Shown in pieces: positions 42,614 through 52,346 of a stretch of DNA of 64,000 nt (position 1 is its first letter; each line of letters begins with the position of its first letter). The DNA comes from Terriglobales bacterium (lineage in GTDB: Bacteria > Acidobacteriota > Terriglobia > Terriglobales > Acidobacteriaceae): contig JAICSO010000003.1 in the NCBI GenBank assembly GCA_025936825.1, forward strand, positions 248,001 through 312,000, written 5' to 3'. A program made the translations under genes and the position numbers. The notes under the pieces were generated by a model. That model was given only the letters and a program-made list of their open reading frames with translations. It ran no database searches and was not told the origin of the DNA.

Positions 42614-43915
42614 TTAGGGCAGGTTTGGCAAATTGTTGACCGTGGGGAGACCGGGTGAGGATACTTGTCGGCCGAACAATGTCCGGATGGCTTCGGCTGC
42701 GCGTCTCGGCGCACCTGCCCCGCCGTTCGATCCCCGCAATCGCGACTTCACTCTCTTCAGCTCTTCCAGCATCTCTGCCCTCGCCGCGCCCTCAGGAATA
42801 ATCTTGCGCACTTCTCCAGCCACCGCTTCCGGCGTGAAGTCGTGCTGTACCAACTCCGGAACCACTTTTTTCCCCGCGATCAAGTTCACCATCGCGAAAT
42901 AAGGAACCTTCACCGTCGAACGTCCGAGCAGATAAGTCATCCCCGTTACGCGATACACCATGACGAACGGTAGATCCATCAAGGCCGCTTCAACCGTCGC
43001 CGTCCCACTGGCAATGATTCCGGCGCGCGAGTGCGCGAGCGCGGGCAGAGCCTCTGGAACTAAATGCACACGCTCCCGAAGTTCATGCGCGGGGATCAGA
43101 AATTGCGCGAAATATTCCGGGTCGAGCGTAGGCGCCACCGGCAACAAAAACTCGAAGTCGCCACCGAGCAAGGATGCACCCTGCAGAATCCCCGGCAAGT
43201 TCATGCGAACTTCTTTGCGACGACTTCCCGGCATGAGCGTGATCCATTGCTTTGCCGTGTCGAGTCCAAACGTCGCCGCATATTGTTCGCGAGAAACGTT
43301 CGGCCGCGAAAGCTCCGCCAGGGGATGCCCCACAAACTCGGCATCCACCCCGCGATCGCGATAGAACTTTTGTTCGAAAGGAAAAATGACCAGAGCTTTG
43401 TCCACATACTTTCGCAGCAGCTTGACACGTCCCTGGCGCCAGGCCCAGAACTGCGGGCAGACGTAATACACCACGGGAACGCCGCGCTTCTTCATCTGGC
43501 GCGCAACCCGCCAGTTGAATGCAGGAGAATCAATGACGATCGCCAAATCAGGCTTGCGCTGGTCGGCTTCTTCGATCAAGTGATGAAAAAGCCGCCAAAT
43601 CTTGGGAAGGTGACTGAGGATTTCGGTGATGCCGACGACCGCAAGATCTTTGGCGTCGACGACGGTGTCACATCCGGCGGCGCGCATCTTTTCGCCGCCG
43701 ACACCGAAGAATTCGAGTGCGGCGCGGGGTCTGCCCTGAGCGACCGACTGCAAGGCGGGAATCGAACGGGCGCCTTCGCCCGCCTGCCCTTCCCGCCCCG
43801 ATTCCGCAGCATCCGCGATGTTCGGTCCTTCAAGGAATTCGGCGCGCAGGGCTTCTATCAGCTGCGCACCATACATCTCGCCCGAAGCTTCTCCCGCTGA
43901 GATCAGGATTCGCAC
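42614..43915 (-). CDS. lpxB: Lipid-A-disaccharide synthase with an N-terminal insertion
   Basis: 433 residues. Family signatures are 'ILISAGEASGEMYGAQLIEAL' in parts, 'VVYYVCPQFWAWRQGRVKLL', 'PGSRRKEV' and 'ASGTATVEAALMDLPFVMVYR'. LpxB joins UDP-diacylglucosamine and lipid X. Residues about 29-66 ('ESGREGQAGEGARSIPAL' inside) are extra compared with E. coli LpxB and are encoded by a GC-rich inverted repeat at 43718-43831. Start GTG 43915. The presence of lpxB supports a Gram-negative outer membrane. Confidence 0.93.
   Translation of the reverse strand: MRILISAGEASGEMYGAQLIEALRAEFLEGPNIADAAESGREGQAGEGARSIPALQSVAQGRPRAALEFFGVGGEKMRAAGCDTVVDAKDLAVVGITEILSHLPKIWRLFHHLIEEADQRKPDLAIVIDSPAFNWRVARQMKKRGVPVVYYVCPQFWAWRQGRVKLLRKYVDKALVIFPFEQKFYRDRGVDAEFVGHPLAELSRPNVSREQYAATFGLDTAKQWITLMPGSRRKEVRMNLPGILQGASLLGGDFEFLLPVAPTLDPEYFAQFLIPAHELRERVHLVPEALPALAHSRAGIIASGTATVEAALMDLPFVMVYRVTGMTYLLGRSTVKVPYFAMVNLIAGKKVVPELVQHDFTPEAVAGEVRKIIPEGAARAEMLEELKRVKSRLRGSNGGAGAPRRAAEAIRTLFGRQVSSPGLPTVNNLPNLP
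43718..43831. repeat. GC-rich inverted repeat within the lpxB frame
   Basis: Complementary pieces GGAATCG/CGATTCC, GGCGGGAA/TTCCCGCC and CGGGCG/CGCCCG nest inside this stretch. It resembles in composition the repeat inserted in hutH and the S9 gene but is not identical; kinship is a guess. Confidence 0.55.
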
Positions 43916-44099
43916 AGAGCATTGTAGCTAACACGAAGCTTGCCTCACGTTAGCCGCGCGCAGCGTCTAGGTTTGTACTTCTGTCATCCCGGAACCTCGG
44001 CATTCTTCAGCCGAGGCAGAGATCTCGCGTGTAGGTCCAGTGCTCTCCGGCCCGCCGTGAATCGCAACCTCTCGGGACGACACGGTTCGTGTGCTGGCG

Positions 44100-44126
44100 A
44101 ACGACCAACAACCAACAACCAACAAC
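44100..44126. repeat. CCAACAA heptamer array, three to four copies
   Basis: Three full 7-base units CCAACAA, preceded by 'CGACCAACAA', end at the stop of the GH3 gene. No opposing arm is evident. Confidence 0.8.
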
Positions 44127-44127
44127 C

Positions 44128-47058
44128 TTATTTGATTTCCACCTCATCGATCTCGAATTCGAATTTGCCATTTCCCATCGCCTTCAGGAACGCGACTCCA
44201 GTCATGTCGCTGCCATCGATCTTGAACGACGCAATCGGAAAGGAATATTGCTTCCACTCTGGCCCGGCGGCAAACGTCTGGATCACAGGCATCTGTCCGC
44301 TGTTGCTCTCGGCTTGGAGCACCACCGAGTAATTCTGTCCATCGCCTTTCGCCCAAAACGTCACGTTCTTCTTCGCCGAAAGGTTGACGGCATCTTCTTC
44401 CGACGCCCCCGGCACGAAGTACGCGCCAGCAAACGTGAATGGCGCTCCAGGAGCGGTCTCGCCGGTTACCTGCAACGCGCCTTTCGTCCCATTGGCGCCG
44501 CCCGCAACCGGTTCGAGATGTGCGACGGATTTGCCACCCATCACTTGATCTGACAGTGGCTTCCACGATCCGTAGTTGGCCGACATTTTCAGGTCATCGA
44601 AATTGCTGACTTCGCCTGATTCCGATCCCGCCGGCGGAGGTGGCGGTGGGGAAATCCCCGTCTCACCCTTTGGCCCTAGAACATTCAGCTTCACCGTCTG
44701 CGTGTGTTCCGAATCCGCACCGACCATGATTTCGAAAATTCCCGGCTCGACAATTTTGTGCATGTTGACGTCCAGCATGGAGAGCGCATCCGGCGTGAGC
44801 GTAAACTCAACCGTTTTCTTCTCGCCAGGTTTAAGGGTTATCCGCTGGAACCCGCGTAGTTCTTTCACGGGACGGGTGAGCGAAGCAATCTTCTGGTGGA
44901 TGTACAACTGCGGAACTTCATCGCCGCCACGCGATCCAGTATTCGTCACATCCACGCTGACCTTCGCCGTTCCGCCGTTATGAATTTCTGACGGTTCTAC
45001 ACGCAGATTGTCGAATCTGAATGTCGTGTAGCTAAGGCCGAACCCGAATGGATACAGCGGCTCGCGTGTGCTGAACTCGTAAGTGCGATTGTCAGACGGC
45101 TTGTGATTGTAGAAATCCGGAAGGTCGCCGACAGAATGTGGAAAGGTGATCGCCAGTTTGCCGCCCGGGTTCACATCTCCAAACAAGACTTGCGCCGCCG
45201 CCGTTCCGCCTTCCTGTCCCAGATACCAGCCTTCAATAATTGCTGGAACATGCTGCGCGATGTAATTGATCGAGAGTGGGCGCCCGTTGATCAGGAACAC
45301 GATGACCGGCTTGCCCGTCTCGACAACCGCCTTCACCAGGTCGTTCTGCGCGCCAAGCAGATCAAGCGAATCCCGATCGCCGAGGTGATTCTCGGCCCAC
45401 GCTTCGCGGTTGGTGCTTTCGTTCTCACCGACCACGAGTATGGCGACGTCAGATTGCTTCGCTACTTCGACTGCCTCTTTGATCTTGTCCTGCTGTGTCG
45501 CGGGATCGACCAGCTTTACGTCATTGTCGAACCAGCCGCGCCAGTCCTGGTGCTTATCGGTGAACCGGCAACCCTCGGCATAGATCACCTTAGCCTTCGA
45601 ACCAACGTAGTCCTGAATGCCTTGCAGAATAGTGACACCGTGCCCTGGATTGCGGCTATACCCGCCAAGATGCAAACCGTCCGCGTTCGGCCCAATTACT
45701 GCAATCGTCTTTAGCTTGCTGAGGTCGAGCGGCAACAGGTTGTTTTCGTTCTTAAGCAGGACCGGAACTTCCTGCGCTGCTTTGAGCGCGAGCGCCCGAT
45801 GTTCAGGGCTGTTGGTCGTTTTGTCCGCGAGATCAGGATCGACGAATGGGTTCTCGAACAACCCCAGCCGGAACTTGGCCGCGAGAACCTTGCTGACCGC
45901 GCGATCAAGTTCCTTCTCCGGAACCAGACCTTGCTTCACCTGCCACAGCAGCGTGCGATACACCGAGCCGTCAGACAGGTCGTAATCGACGCCGGCGGCG
46001 ATCGCGAGACGTGCCGCATCCGCCTTCGTGGCCGCCACGTGATGGGTGTTCACCAACATCTGCAGGCCATCGCCATCGGAAGTGATGAATCCATTGAATC
46101 CCCACTCCTGCCGTAGCACCTTTCCAAGCAGCCAGTGATTGATGTGGGACGGTATGCCATCGATCTCGTTGTACGACGCCATTACGCTGCCCACATGACC
46201 TTCCTGCACCGCAGCCTGGAAAGGGACCAGAAACGTCTCGCGAATCGTCCGCTCTCCATAATTCGCAGGGGCGGTGTTGGTGCCGCCTTCCGGCTGTCCG
46301 TGCGCTGCGAAATGCTTCATCGTAGCCAGGACGTGATGGCGATTGATAAAGAAGGTATCGCCCTGCAGCCCGGTGACTGCCGCCACCGCCATGCGCGAGA
46401 CCAGGTAAGGATCTTCGCCATACGTTTCTTCCGTACGTCCCCAGCGCGGATCGCGCGCAAGATCCAGCACGGGCGTGAACACCTGGCCAGCGCCTCGCGA
46501 ACCACCCTCGTCGCCCGCTGCCGTGAACACCTGCTTGACGAGAGCTGGATCAAACGTACTGGCCAATCCAATCGCCTGGGGAAAACTGGTGCTGCCATAC
46601 TCCATGAACCCGTGCAGCCCTTCGCCCATGAACAGTGCTGGAATCCCGAGTCGCGTCTTTTCCTTCAAATACCGCTGAACGCCATTTCTCAGAATCGCGC
46701 CGTCCTTTGGCGTGAACTGAAATTCCGGATCGCCCCACTTCGAAAACCACTCCCGCGCCTTTTCGTCAGTGAATGTGCCAGTCGGATCGATGACGTGAGT
46801 GCGGTACTCCATTCCCCCGGAAATTTGCTCGACCTTCTCTTCGAGGGTCATGCGCGACAGCAGGTCGGCGACGCGGTCCTCAATCGAGAGATTAGGATTG
46901 CGATAGGGAAGAGTTGTATCCGCGGTCGAAGCTTCGGTGGTTGGGGCCGGCTTGCTCTGAGCAGCCGATTTCTTAGCCTTCTTCTGAGCGCTAGCGGTCG
47001 CCAATAGTGCGACGACACATAGGAATATAACGATGAACTTACAACGAACAATGGCCAT
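44128..47058 (-). CDS. Secreted glycoside hydrolase family 3 enzyme with C-terminal carbohydrate-binding domain
   Basis: 976 residues. A signal peptide (1-24, 'IVIFLCVVALLATASA') is followed by a GH3 N-domain with the nucleophile Asp328 in 'GFITSDGDG', a C-domain ('VAILVVGENESTNREAWAEN' region) and a fibronectin-like FnIII domain ('VPQLYIHQKIASLTRPVKEL'). The last about 150 residues ('NFDDLKMSANYGSWKPLSDQ' onward) look like a CBM11/CIA30-type beta-sandwich after a proline-rich linker. It should release glucose or xylose from oligosaccharides outside the cell. I chose ATG 47058 at the signal peptide; the open frame goes to 47226 without resemblance. Confidence 0.9.
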   Translation of the reverse strand: MAIVRCKFIVIFLCVVALLATASAQKKAKKSAAQSKPAPTTEASTADTTLPYRNPNLSIEDRVADLLSRMTLEEKVEQISGGMEYRTHVIDPTGTFTDEKAREWFSKWGDPEFQFTPKDGAILRNGVQRYLKEKTRLGIPALFMGEGLHGFMEYGSTSFPQAIGLASTFDPALVKQVFTAAGDEGGSRGAGQVFTPVLDLARDPRWGRTEETYGEDPYLVSRMAVAAVTGLQGDTFFINRHHVLATMKHFAAHGQPEGGTNTAPANYGERTIRETFLVPFQAAVQEGHVGSVMASYNEIDGIPSHINHWLLGKVLRQEWGFNGFITSDGDGLQMLVNTHHVAATKADAARLAIAAGVDYDLSDGSVYRTLLWQVKQGLVPEKELDRAVSKVLAAKFRLGLFENPFVDPDLADKTTNSPEHRALALKAAQEVPVLLKNENNLLPLDLSKLKTIAVIGPNADGLHLGGYSRNPGHGVTILQGIQDYVGSKAKVIYAEGCRFTDKHQDWRGWFDNDVKLVDPATQQDKIKEAVEVAKQSDVAILVVGENESTNREAWAENHLGDRDSLDLLGAQNDLVKAVVETGKPVIVFLINGRPLSINYIAQHVPAIIEGWYLGQEGGTAAAQVLFGDVNPGGKLAITFPHSVGDLPDFYNHKPSDNRTYEFSTREPLYPFGFGLSYTTFRFDNLRVEPSEIHNGGTAKVSVDVTNTGSRGGDEVPQLYIHQKIASLTRPVKELRGFQRITLKPGEKKTVEFTLTPDALSMLDVNMHKIVEPGIFEIMVGADSEHTQTVKLNVLGPKGETGISPPPPPPAGSESGEVSNFDDLKMSANYGSWKPLSDQVMGGKSVAHLEPVAGGANGTKGALQVTGETAPGAPFTFAGAYFVPGASEEDAVNLSAKKNVTFWAKGDGQNYSVVLQAESNSGQMPVIQTFAAGPEWKQYSFPIASFKIDGSDMTGVAFLKAMGNGKFEFEIDEVEIK

Positions 47059-47254
47059 TTCGGAGTATGCCTCTCGATGTGGAGTATCAAATGAGGGAAT
47101 CTGTCGCACAATTATTCTGGTTGCAATCCAGAGTACGCAAGTATAGACGCGCGGGTTCCCTCGGAGCGAGAATTTTAGGTTTTCACGGGCAACTTCGCGT
47201 TCACGGATGGAAAGATCAGGCATCAAGCGAGCGATACGGCGGCATCTCTCGAGT

Positions 47255-48298
47255 ATGCAGAGAACCTGGTTACTTGTCTTGTGTGCACTCGCACTGGCGG
47301 GCCCTCGCTCTACCGCCCAGGAGGATCAGAGTTTTTCGGCACAAGTCACCCTCGTGCGCGTACCGACTCTTGTTCGCGACGTCAATGGCACGCTGGTCTC
47401 CGGCCTTCACGCCGCCGATTTCATCGTCGAAGACGACGGAGTCGCGCAACCTGTCCATCTCGACGAAGCCACCGAGTCCGAGCCTGTCTCCTTGATGATT
47501 GCCGTCCAGAGCGGCCGCAAGGCTCCTGACGAGTACAAACGTATGACCGGTCTCGCTTCCATGCTCGATCCCATTCTGAGCAATTCCGCCAACGAAGCCG
47601 CGGTCCTGTTCTTCGACAGCAAGCTCGATCTCGTGCAAGATTTCACTTCCGATGGTGACCGAATCGAAGAACAACTCAAAAAACTTCCATCGGGTGATCA
47701 CGGCGCGGCCGTTATGGATGCCGTTGCCTATTCGTCGCGCTTGCTGGGCCGCCGCCCTGAAGGGCGAAAACGCGTTCTGCTCCTCATCAGCGAAACCCGC
47801 GACCATGGCAGCAAGTTCACAACGCTCGAATCCGCGTTGGCCGCAATCAACAACAATAACGTCTCGATTTATACATTGCCGTTTGCGCCATACCTTTCAC
47901 AACAACTCGACGACCTGCGTGGGAGCAACAAGGACGAATGGTCTCCAGTGATCGACCTCTGGGCGAAAATGCAGGATTTACGCCAGGCAATGCGCAAGAA
48001 CATTCCGCACACGCTCGCGAGCATAACCGGCGGAGAATACCAGTTGTTTCTCTCCCGCAACGGTTTCGAAGATCACCTGATTGACTTCGCCAATCACCTG
48101 CACACCCGTTATGAACTGAGCTTCGAGCCGAAGAGTCCGCACCCTGGCCTGCATCACATTCGCGTCCGTCTGCGCGATGCTTCCAATAAGTCGACCTTGC
48201 TCTATCGCACCACGTATTGGGTTGGGGGGAACGGTGATTCACGCGAGATCTCTCCATCGGCTGAAGAACGCCATGTTCGCGATGACGGCGTCCGGTGA
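47255..48298 (+). CDS. VWFA-related acidobacterial domain protein, secreted
   Basis: 347 residues. A signal peptide (1-22, 'WLLVLCALALAGP') precedes the TIGR03436-type VWFA-related domain: 'VRVPTLVRDVNGTLVSGLHA', 'VSLMIAVQSGRKAP', 'RVLLLISETRDHGS'. The MIDAS motif is incomplete (no DxSxS). This paralog family is typical of Acidobacteriota, so it supports the phylum inference. The function is unknown, likely extracellular binding. ATG 47255 or 47207 could be the start; I prefer the signal-peptide one. Divergent from GH3. Confidence 0.85.
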   Translation: MQRTWLLVLCALALAGPRSTAQEDQSFSAQVTLVRVPTLVRDVNGTLVSGLHAADFIVEDDGVAQPVHLDEATESEPVSLMIAVQSGRKAPDEYKRMTGLASMLDPILSNSANEAAVLFFDSKLDLVQDFTSDGDRIEEQLKKLPSGDHGAAVMDAVAYSSRLLGRRPEGRKRVLLLISETRDHGSKFTTLESALAAINNNNVSIYTLPFAPYLSQQLDDLRGSNKDEWSPVIDLWAKMQDLRQAMRKNIPHTLASITGGEYQLFLSRNGFEDHLIDFANHLHTRYELSFEPKSPHPGLHHIRVRLRDASNKSTLLYRTTYWVGGNGDSREISPSAEERHVRDDGVR

Positions 48299-48365
48299 CT
48301 TGCCTCCGGAGATGAGTGCTGAAAAGGACGGCACAAAACGGAAGTGGTGAGAAAGTATCCCAAAC

Positions 48366-50363
48366 TTAATCGTCCGCTCCAGCTGTGACCGGCGGCGTGA
48401 GGGGAGTCGCAACCGTCGGCAATTCCTGGTCTTTGTACTGCAACTGATAAAGCTTGTAGTAAATTCCGCGGTTTGCCAGTAACTGCTGGTGCGTGCCCAT
48501 CTCGCGCAGAGTTGCCTTGTGCATCACGATAATCTTGTCTGCCCGCTGAATCGTCGACAGACGATGCGCAATGATGATGGACGTCCTTCCCTCTACCATC
48601 TTGCCCAGTGCGTCGCGTACCTTGAATTCCGTTTCCGTGTCCACGCTCGAGGTCGCTTCGTCGAGGATGAGGATTTTCGGTGAATGCGCCAGCGCGCGTG
48701 CAAACGAAATCAGCTGCTTTTGCCCAGTCGAAAGCGTCGACCCACGCTCGTGAACCTCTTCTTTGTACGTATTCGGCAGGTTGTGGATGAAATCCGCTAA
48801 GTTCACGTCCTCGGCCGCCTGCCGCACCTGCTCATCATCAATCCATTCCGTCCCCAGTCGTATATTTCCCTCAATTGTTCCAGTAAAGAGGAATGGATCT
48901 TGCAGCACTACGCCAAACCGTCGCCGCAGATCATCGAGCGGCATCTCCTTGATGTCCACACCGTTAATCCGAATCGCCCCACGCTGCACATCGTAGAACC
49001 GCAGCAGCAGGGAAATGATCGTGGTCTTCCCGGCGCCCGTATGCCCGACGATCGCAACCGTCTCGCCCGGTTCAATGCTGAAGCTCACATCGCGCAGCAC
49101 CCAATCCGGTTCCGCGTCTGGCCGTGCGGCAACGGGCGCCCCTGCCCCTCCGGACTTATGCTTCTCAACTGCACCCCGATACGCAAACCAGACATGATCG
49201 AATTCAATCCGGCCCGGTCCCTCCGGAACCTTTGTGACTGCTGCCTCCGTGATCTCAACTTTGGTATCGAGCAGCTTGAAAACCCGCTCGGCCGCGGCCA
49301 TCGCTGACTGCAGCACGTTATATTTTTCGCTGAAATCCTGAATCGGGCGGAAGAACCTTTGCGCGTACTGGATAAAGGCGGCCAGGACGCCGATCGTCAC
49401 AACTTTTGGGACAAGATGAAACGGCCAGAATTTATGCGCGCCGAATCCCAACTCGACGGTTGTCAGATGGACATAACGGCTCAGGTCGCGCCCGCCAAAC
49501 CAGATCACGCAAGCGATCGCAAACGACGAAAGGAATTCGACGACGGGGTAGTAGATCGCATGCGCCATAATCGCGTCTTTGTAGGCGTCCATATGCTGCT
49601 CGTTAACATCCGAGAACGCATCAAACGCCTTCTTCTCGCGATTGAACAGCTGCAGGACCACCATTCCACTCACATGCTCCTGCAGGTGAGAGTTGATGCG
49701 CGCGATCGCCACTCGAATCCGGCGGTAAGAGTCCCGCACGCTGTTGCGAAACAATCTTGTCGCATACGCGATGAATGGCAGCACAGCCAGGGTAATCAGG
49801 CCCAGCTTCCAATCAATGCACACCATGATGGTCGCGATGCCCACCAGCACAAACACGTCTTCGAAGATCGATACCACGCCGGACGTGAACATGTCGTTCA
49901 AAGCATCTACGTCTGTGGTCACGCGCGTAACCAGCCTGCCGACTGGATTCTTGTCATAGAAGCCGATGTGCATGCGCTGCAGATGGCGGAAGATCTCGCT
50001 GCGAAGGTCGAACATCACCATCTGTCCGGCCCACTGCATGAAGTAGGTCTGCAGGTATTCCAGAAGGAAACTGAAAAGGATGAGCCCAACGTAGATGCCC
50101 GCGATCTGCGCGATTCCAACCATCGGTCGCGGACTGAACCAATGTGCCAACCAGGAATGCGACTGTGACGTCGGAGCCAAGTAGAGGTCAATCGCCAACA
50201 TGGTCAGCGGCGGCCCCAATACATCCGCTCCCGCCTTCAGAATGATCGACGCCAGCGCGATCATCACCTTGAAGCGGTATGGACGCAGGTACCGCAACAG
50301 CCGCTTCATCAGCCGGCTGTCGTACGCTTTTCCTAGTACTTCCTCTTCTTGATGAGACGCCAT
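48366..50363 (-). CDS. ABC transporter with fused membrane and ATPase domains (MsbA-like)
   Basis: 665 residues. Transmembrane domain at about 20-345 (six hydrophobic segments); ATPase domain with Walker A 'VGHTGAGKTTIISL', signature 'LSTGQKQLISFARALAHSPK', Walker B 'ILILDEATSSVDTETE' and H-loop 'IIAHRLST'. Half-size exporter of the MsbA/LmrA type, acting as a homodimer or heterodimer. A linker of about 23 residues before the ATPase ('AVEKHKSGGAGAPVAARP') is longer than usual. Substrate unknown. Starts ATG 50363. Confidence 0.92.
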   Translation of the reverse strand: MASHQEEEVLGKAYDSRLMKRLLRYLRPYRFKVMIALASIILKAGADVLGPPLTMLAIDLYLAPTSQSHSWLAHWFSPRPMVGIAQIAGIYVGLILFSFLLEYLQTYFMQWAGQMVMFDLRSEIFRHLQRMHIGFYDKNPVGRLVTRVTTDVDALNDMFTSGVVSIFEDVFVLVGIATIMVCIDWKLGLITLAVLPFIAYATRLFRNSVRDSYRRIRVAIARINSHLQEHVSGMVVLQLFNREKKAFDAFSDVNEQHMDAYKDAIMAHAIYYPVVEFLSSFAIACVIWFGGRDLSRYVHLTTVELGFGAHKFWPFHLVPKVVTIGVLAAFIQYAQRFFRPIQDFSEKYNVLQSAMAAAERVFKLLDTKVEITEAAVTKVPEGPGRIEFDHVWFAYRGAVEKHKSGGAGAPVAARPDAEPDWVLRDVSFSIEPGETVAIVGHTGAGKTTIISLLLRFYDVQRGAIRINGVDIKEMPLDDLRRRFGVVLQDPFLFTGTIEGNIRLGTEWIDDEQVRQAAEDVNLADFIHNLPNTYKEEVHERGSTLSTGQKQLISFARALAHSPKILILDEATSSVDTETEFKVRDALGKMVEGRTSIIIAHRLSTIQRADKIIVMHKATLREMGTHQQLLANRGIYYKLYQLQYKDQELPTVATPLTPPVTAGADD

Positions 50364-50470
50364 GGTTGGGCAAAAGAACTATTCTATAGATGGGCGCCGG
50401 CCTTGGAGGGATGGAAAACATAGGCCCGGTATTTGAGTTGATTGAATCGGTTCACAAGTGCGTCATCTGG

Positions 50471-50497
50471 AGGCCCCGCGCTTTCACCAGCGGGGTA
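50471..50497. other. Hairpin in the gap between ABC exporter and membrane protein genes
   Basis: CCCCGC and GCGGGG, ten bases apart, form a 6-bp GC stem downstream of the membrane protein gene. There is no U-run, so termination is uncertain. Confidence 0.35.
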
Positions 50498-50519
50498 AGG
50501 GATCTTGCGTGCAGCACCT

Positions 50520-51182
50520 CTAAGCGGTACGAGCCGCAACCCGCCTTCGGTCTAGCCAATACGGGATCCCCGAAAACACAATCGGCGCAATGATCCACGT
50601 CGGGACTAATTGGGACTGCGTCGGCGCGGTGGTCGAGAACAACTGAGTCCACGTCAGCGCGGTCAGCAGAACCATGAACACCGCCATGCCCCAGCGGCTT
50701 AGTCTTGTGCCGCCATCAAGTTTCCAATACATTAGCAGCCCGGCCACGGCCATCACCGTCTCAAGCGTGAGTTCCAGCGGCATGTGGTTCCAGAGTGCCA
50801 AGCCGACCTTCGGAGAGTTTTGCCCGAGCACCGGCAACTCCGGCACATGCACCAGCCCATCAAGGATGAAATGCGAGAACACCAGCGCCGCCAGCACCCA
50901 TAATGCACGCACGCGGTCCTGCCGATCAACCCAGCAGAAGATCGCACCGAACAATAAGCCCCATCCGATCAGAACAACCAGCCCGTGGGAATAAGGAAAC
51001 GTGAATGTGAGGTAATGTCGCGTGGAGAAATCGGGAGGAACGTGCGCCCGTTCTACGCCTAGCGCGCCGAAGACTCCCAACAGGAAGTCGGCTAAAAATG
51101 CGGCGAAAATCAGAATCCCGGCATTTACCCGCGGAGCCGCGCGTGAAGCACCTAGCGCGACAGCGGCATGTCCGATGCCCAT
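50520..51182 (-). CDS. Membrane-bound hydrolase-like protein (YdjM/DUF457 type)
   Basis: 220 residues with about six hydrophobic segments. 'GIGHAAVALGASRAAPRV' at the start and 'LVFSHFILDGLVHVPEL' (His, Asp) resemble the metal-ligand pattern of YdjM-type LexA-binding/metal-dependent membrane proteins. The reaction is unknown. Its ATG directly follows the fabH stop, so they are co-transcribed. Confidence 0.65.
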   Translation of the reverse strand: MGIGHAAVALGASRAAPRVNAGILIFAAFLADFLLGVFGALGVERAHVPPDFSTRHYLTFTFPYSHGLVVLIGWGLLFGAIFCWVDRQDRVRALWVLAALVFSHFILDGLVHVPELPVLGQNSPKVGLALWNHMPLELTLETVMAVAGLLMYWKLDGGTRLSRWGMAVFMVLLTALTWTQLFSTTAPTQSQLVPTWIIAPIVFSGIPYWLDRRRVAARTA

Positions 51183-52178
51183 CTAGAGCGTCCAGCGCAG
51201 AAGCGTTGCACCCACCGTGAATCCCGCGCCCACCGATGCCAGCAGCACCAGGTCGCCTTTCTTCAACCGGCCTTCATCCATCGCTGTCTGCATCGCCAGG
51301 GGAATGGTGGCCGCCGTGGTATTGCCGTATCGATCGATGTTGATGATTACCTTTTCCGGCGCCAGCCCCACGCGATCGGCCGTGGCTTTAATGATTCTCT
51401 GATTCGCCTGGTGCGGAATGAAGCAATCGATATCGGCGGCTGTCACTCCGTTGCGGGACAACAGCTTCTCGCAAACGTCACCCATTTTGCGCACTGCATA
51501 CTTGAAGACCGCCTGCCCGTCCTGATGGACAAAATGCATCTTCTTGTCGACCGTCTCATGGGTCGACGGATTCAGGCTGCCGCCGCCCGGCATGTACAGG
51601 GAGCATCCTCCTGCGCCGTCAATTTCGTGCTCAAAGTCGATCAGTCCGACACCATCCTCCGCCGCTTCCAGAATCACCGCCCCTGCGCCGTCGCCAAACA
51701 GAATGCAGGTGGCGCGGTCCGTGTAGTCCAGAATCGACGACATCGCGTCCGACCCAATCACCATCACCTTCTTGTGCGTTCCGGACATTACGAACTGCGC
51801 TCCAGTCTGTAACGCATAGACAAAGGCGGAGCACGCCGCCGAAAGATCAAATCCCCACAAACCTTGTGCTCCAAGCTTGTGCTGCACCAGGCACGCCGTT
51901 GAAGGGAAGAACATGTCCGGCGTAACCGTTGCCACCACCAGTGCGTCCAGGTCCTTTGGCGTCATGCCACGCCGCGCCAACGCACATTTGGCCGCCTCGG
52001 TCGCCATATCGCTGGTGGCCACACCCTTGTCCACCACGTGCCGCTCGCGGATCCCGGTGCGCGTCAGAATCCACTCATCCGATGTTTCCACCATCTTTTC
52101 AAAATCGTGATTGTTCAGTACCCGTGGCGGAACGTAGGTACCGAGGGCGGTAATCTTGGCGCGCACGCGTTCGCTCAC
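51183..52178 (-). CDS. fabH: 3-oxoacyl-ACP synthase III
   Basis: 331 residues. Catalytic Cys116 in '[12 protein letters not shown]', His256 in '[10 protein letters not shown]' and Asn286 in '[11 protein letters not shown]' form the complete triad. '[23 protein letters not shown]' in parts marks the N-terminus. It starts fatty acid chains from acyl-CoA and malonyl-ACP. Start GTG 52178. Usually found with plsX and other fab genes; here only the membrane protein follows. Confidence 0.95.
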   Translation of the reverse strand: MSERVRAKITALGTYVPPRVLNNHDFEKMVETSDEWILTRTGIRERHVVDKGVATSDMATEAAKCALARRGMTPKDLDALVVATVTPDMFFPSTACLVQHKLGAQGLWGFDLSAACSAFVYALQTGAQFVMSGTHKKVMVIGSDAMSSILDYTDRATCILFGDGAGAVILEAAEDGVGLIDFEHEIDGAGGCSLYMPGGGSLNPSTHETVDKKMHFVHQDGQAVFKYAVRKMGDVCEKLLSRNGVTAADIDCFIPHQANQRIIKATADRVGLAPEKVIINIDRYGNTTAATIPLAMQTAMDEGRLKKGDLVLLASVGAGFTVGATLLRWTL

Positions 52179-52346
52179 TCTTGATCGTTCTCCCTAGAAG
52201 TTGAAACGTTATTGTACGCAGCCACCAAGGAAAGTCCACCTCCGCCGCAGATTAGCGGGGTAGTCGTAAGGAACAGCAGTACTTTAGTCATCATTGCTTT
52301 TATGACAAACGAGGCTATTATCGGGCGTATTTGAGGGGGGAATTTT

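Noticed and set aside
44128-47226. 56-residue N-terminal extension of the GH3 enzyme
   Set aside because: A signal peptide begins at ATG 47058; the upstream residues resemble nothing and overlap the divergent gene start.
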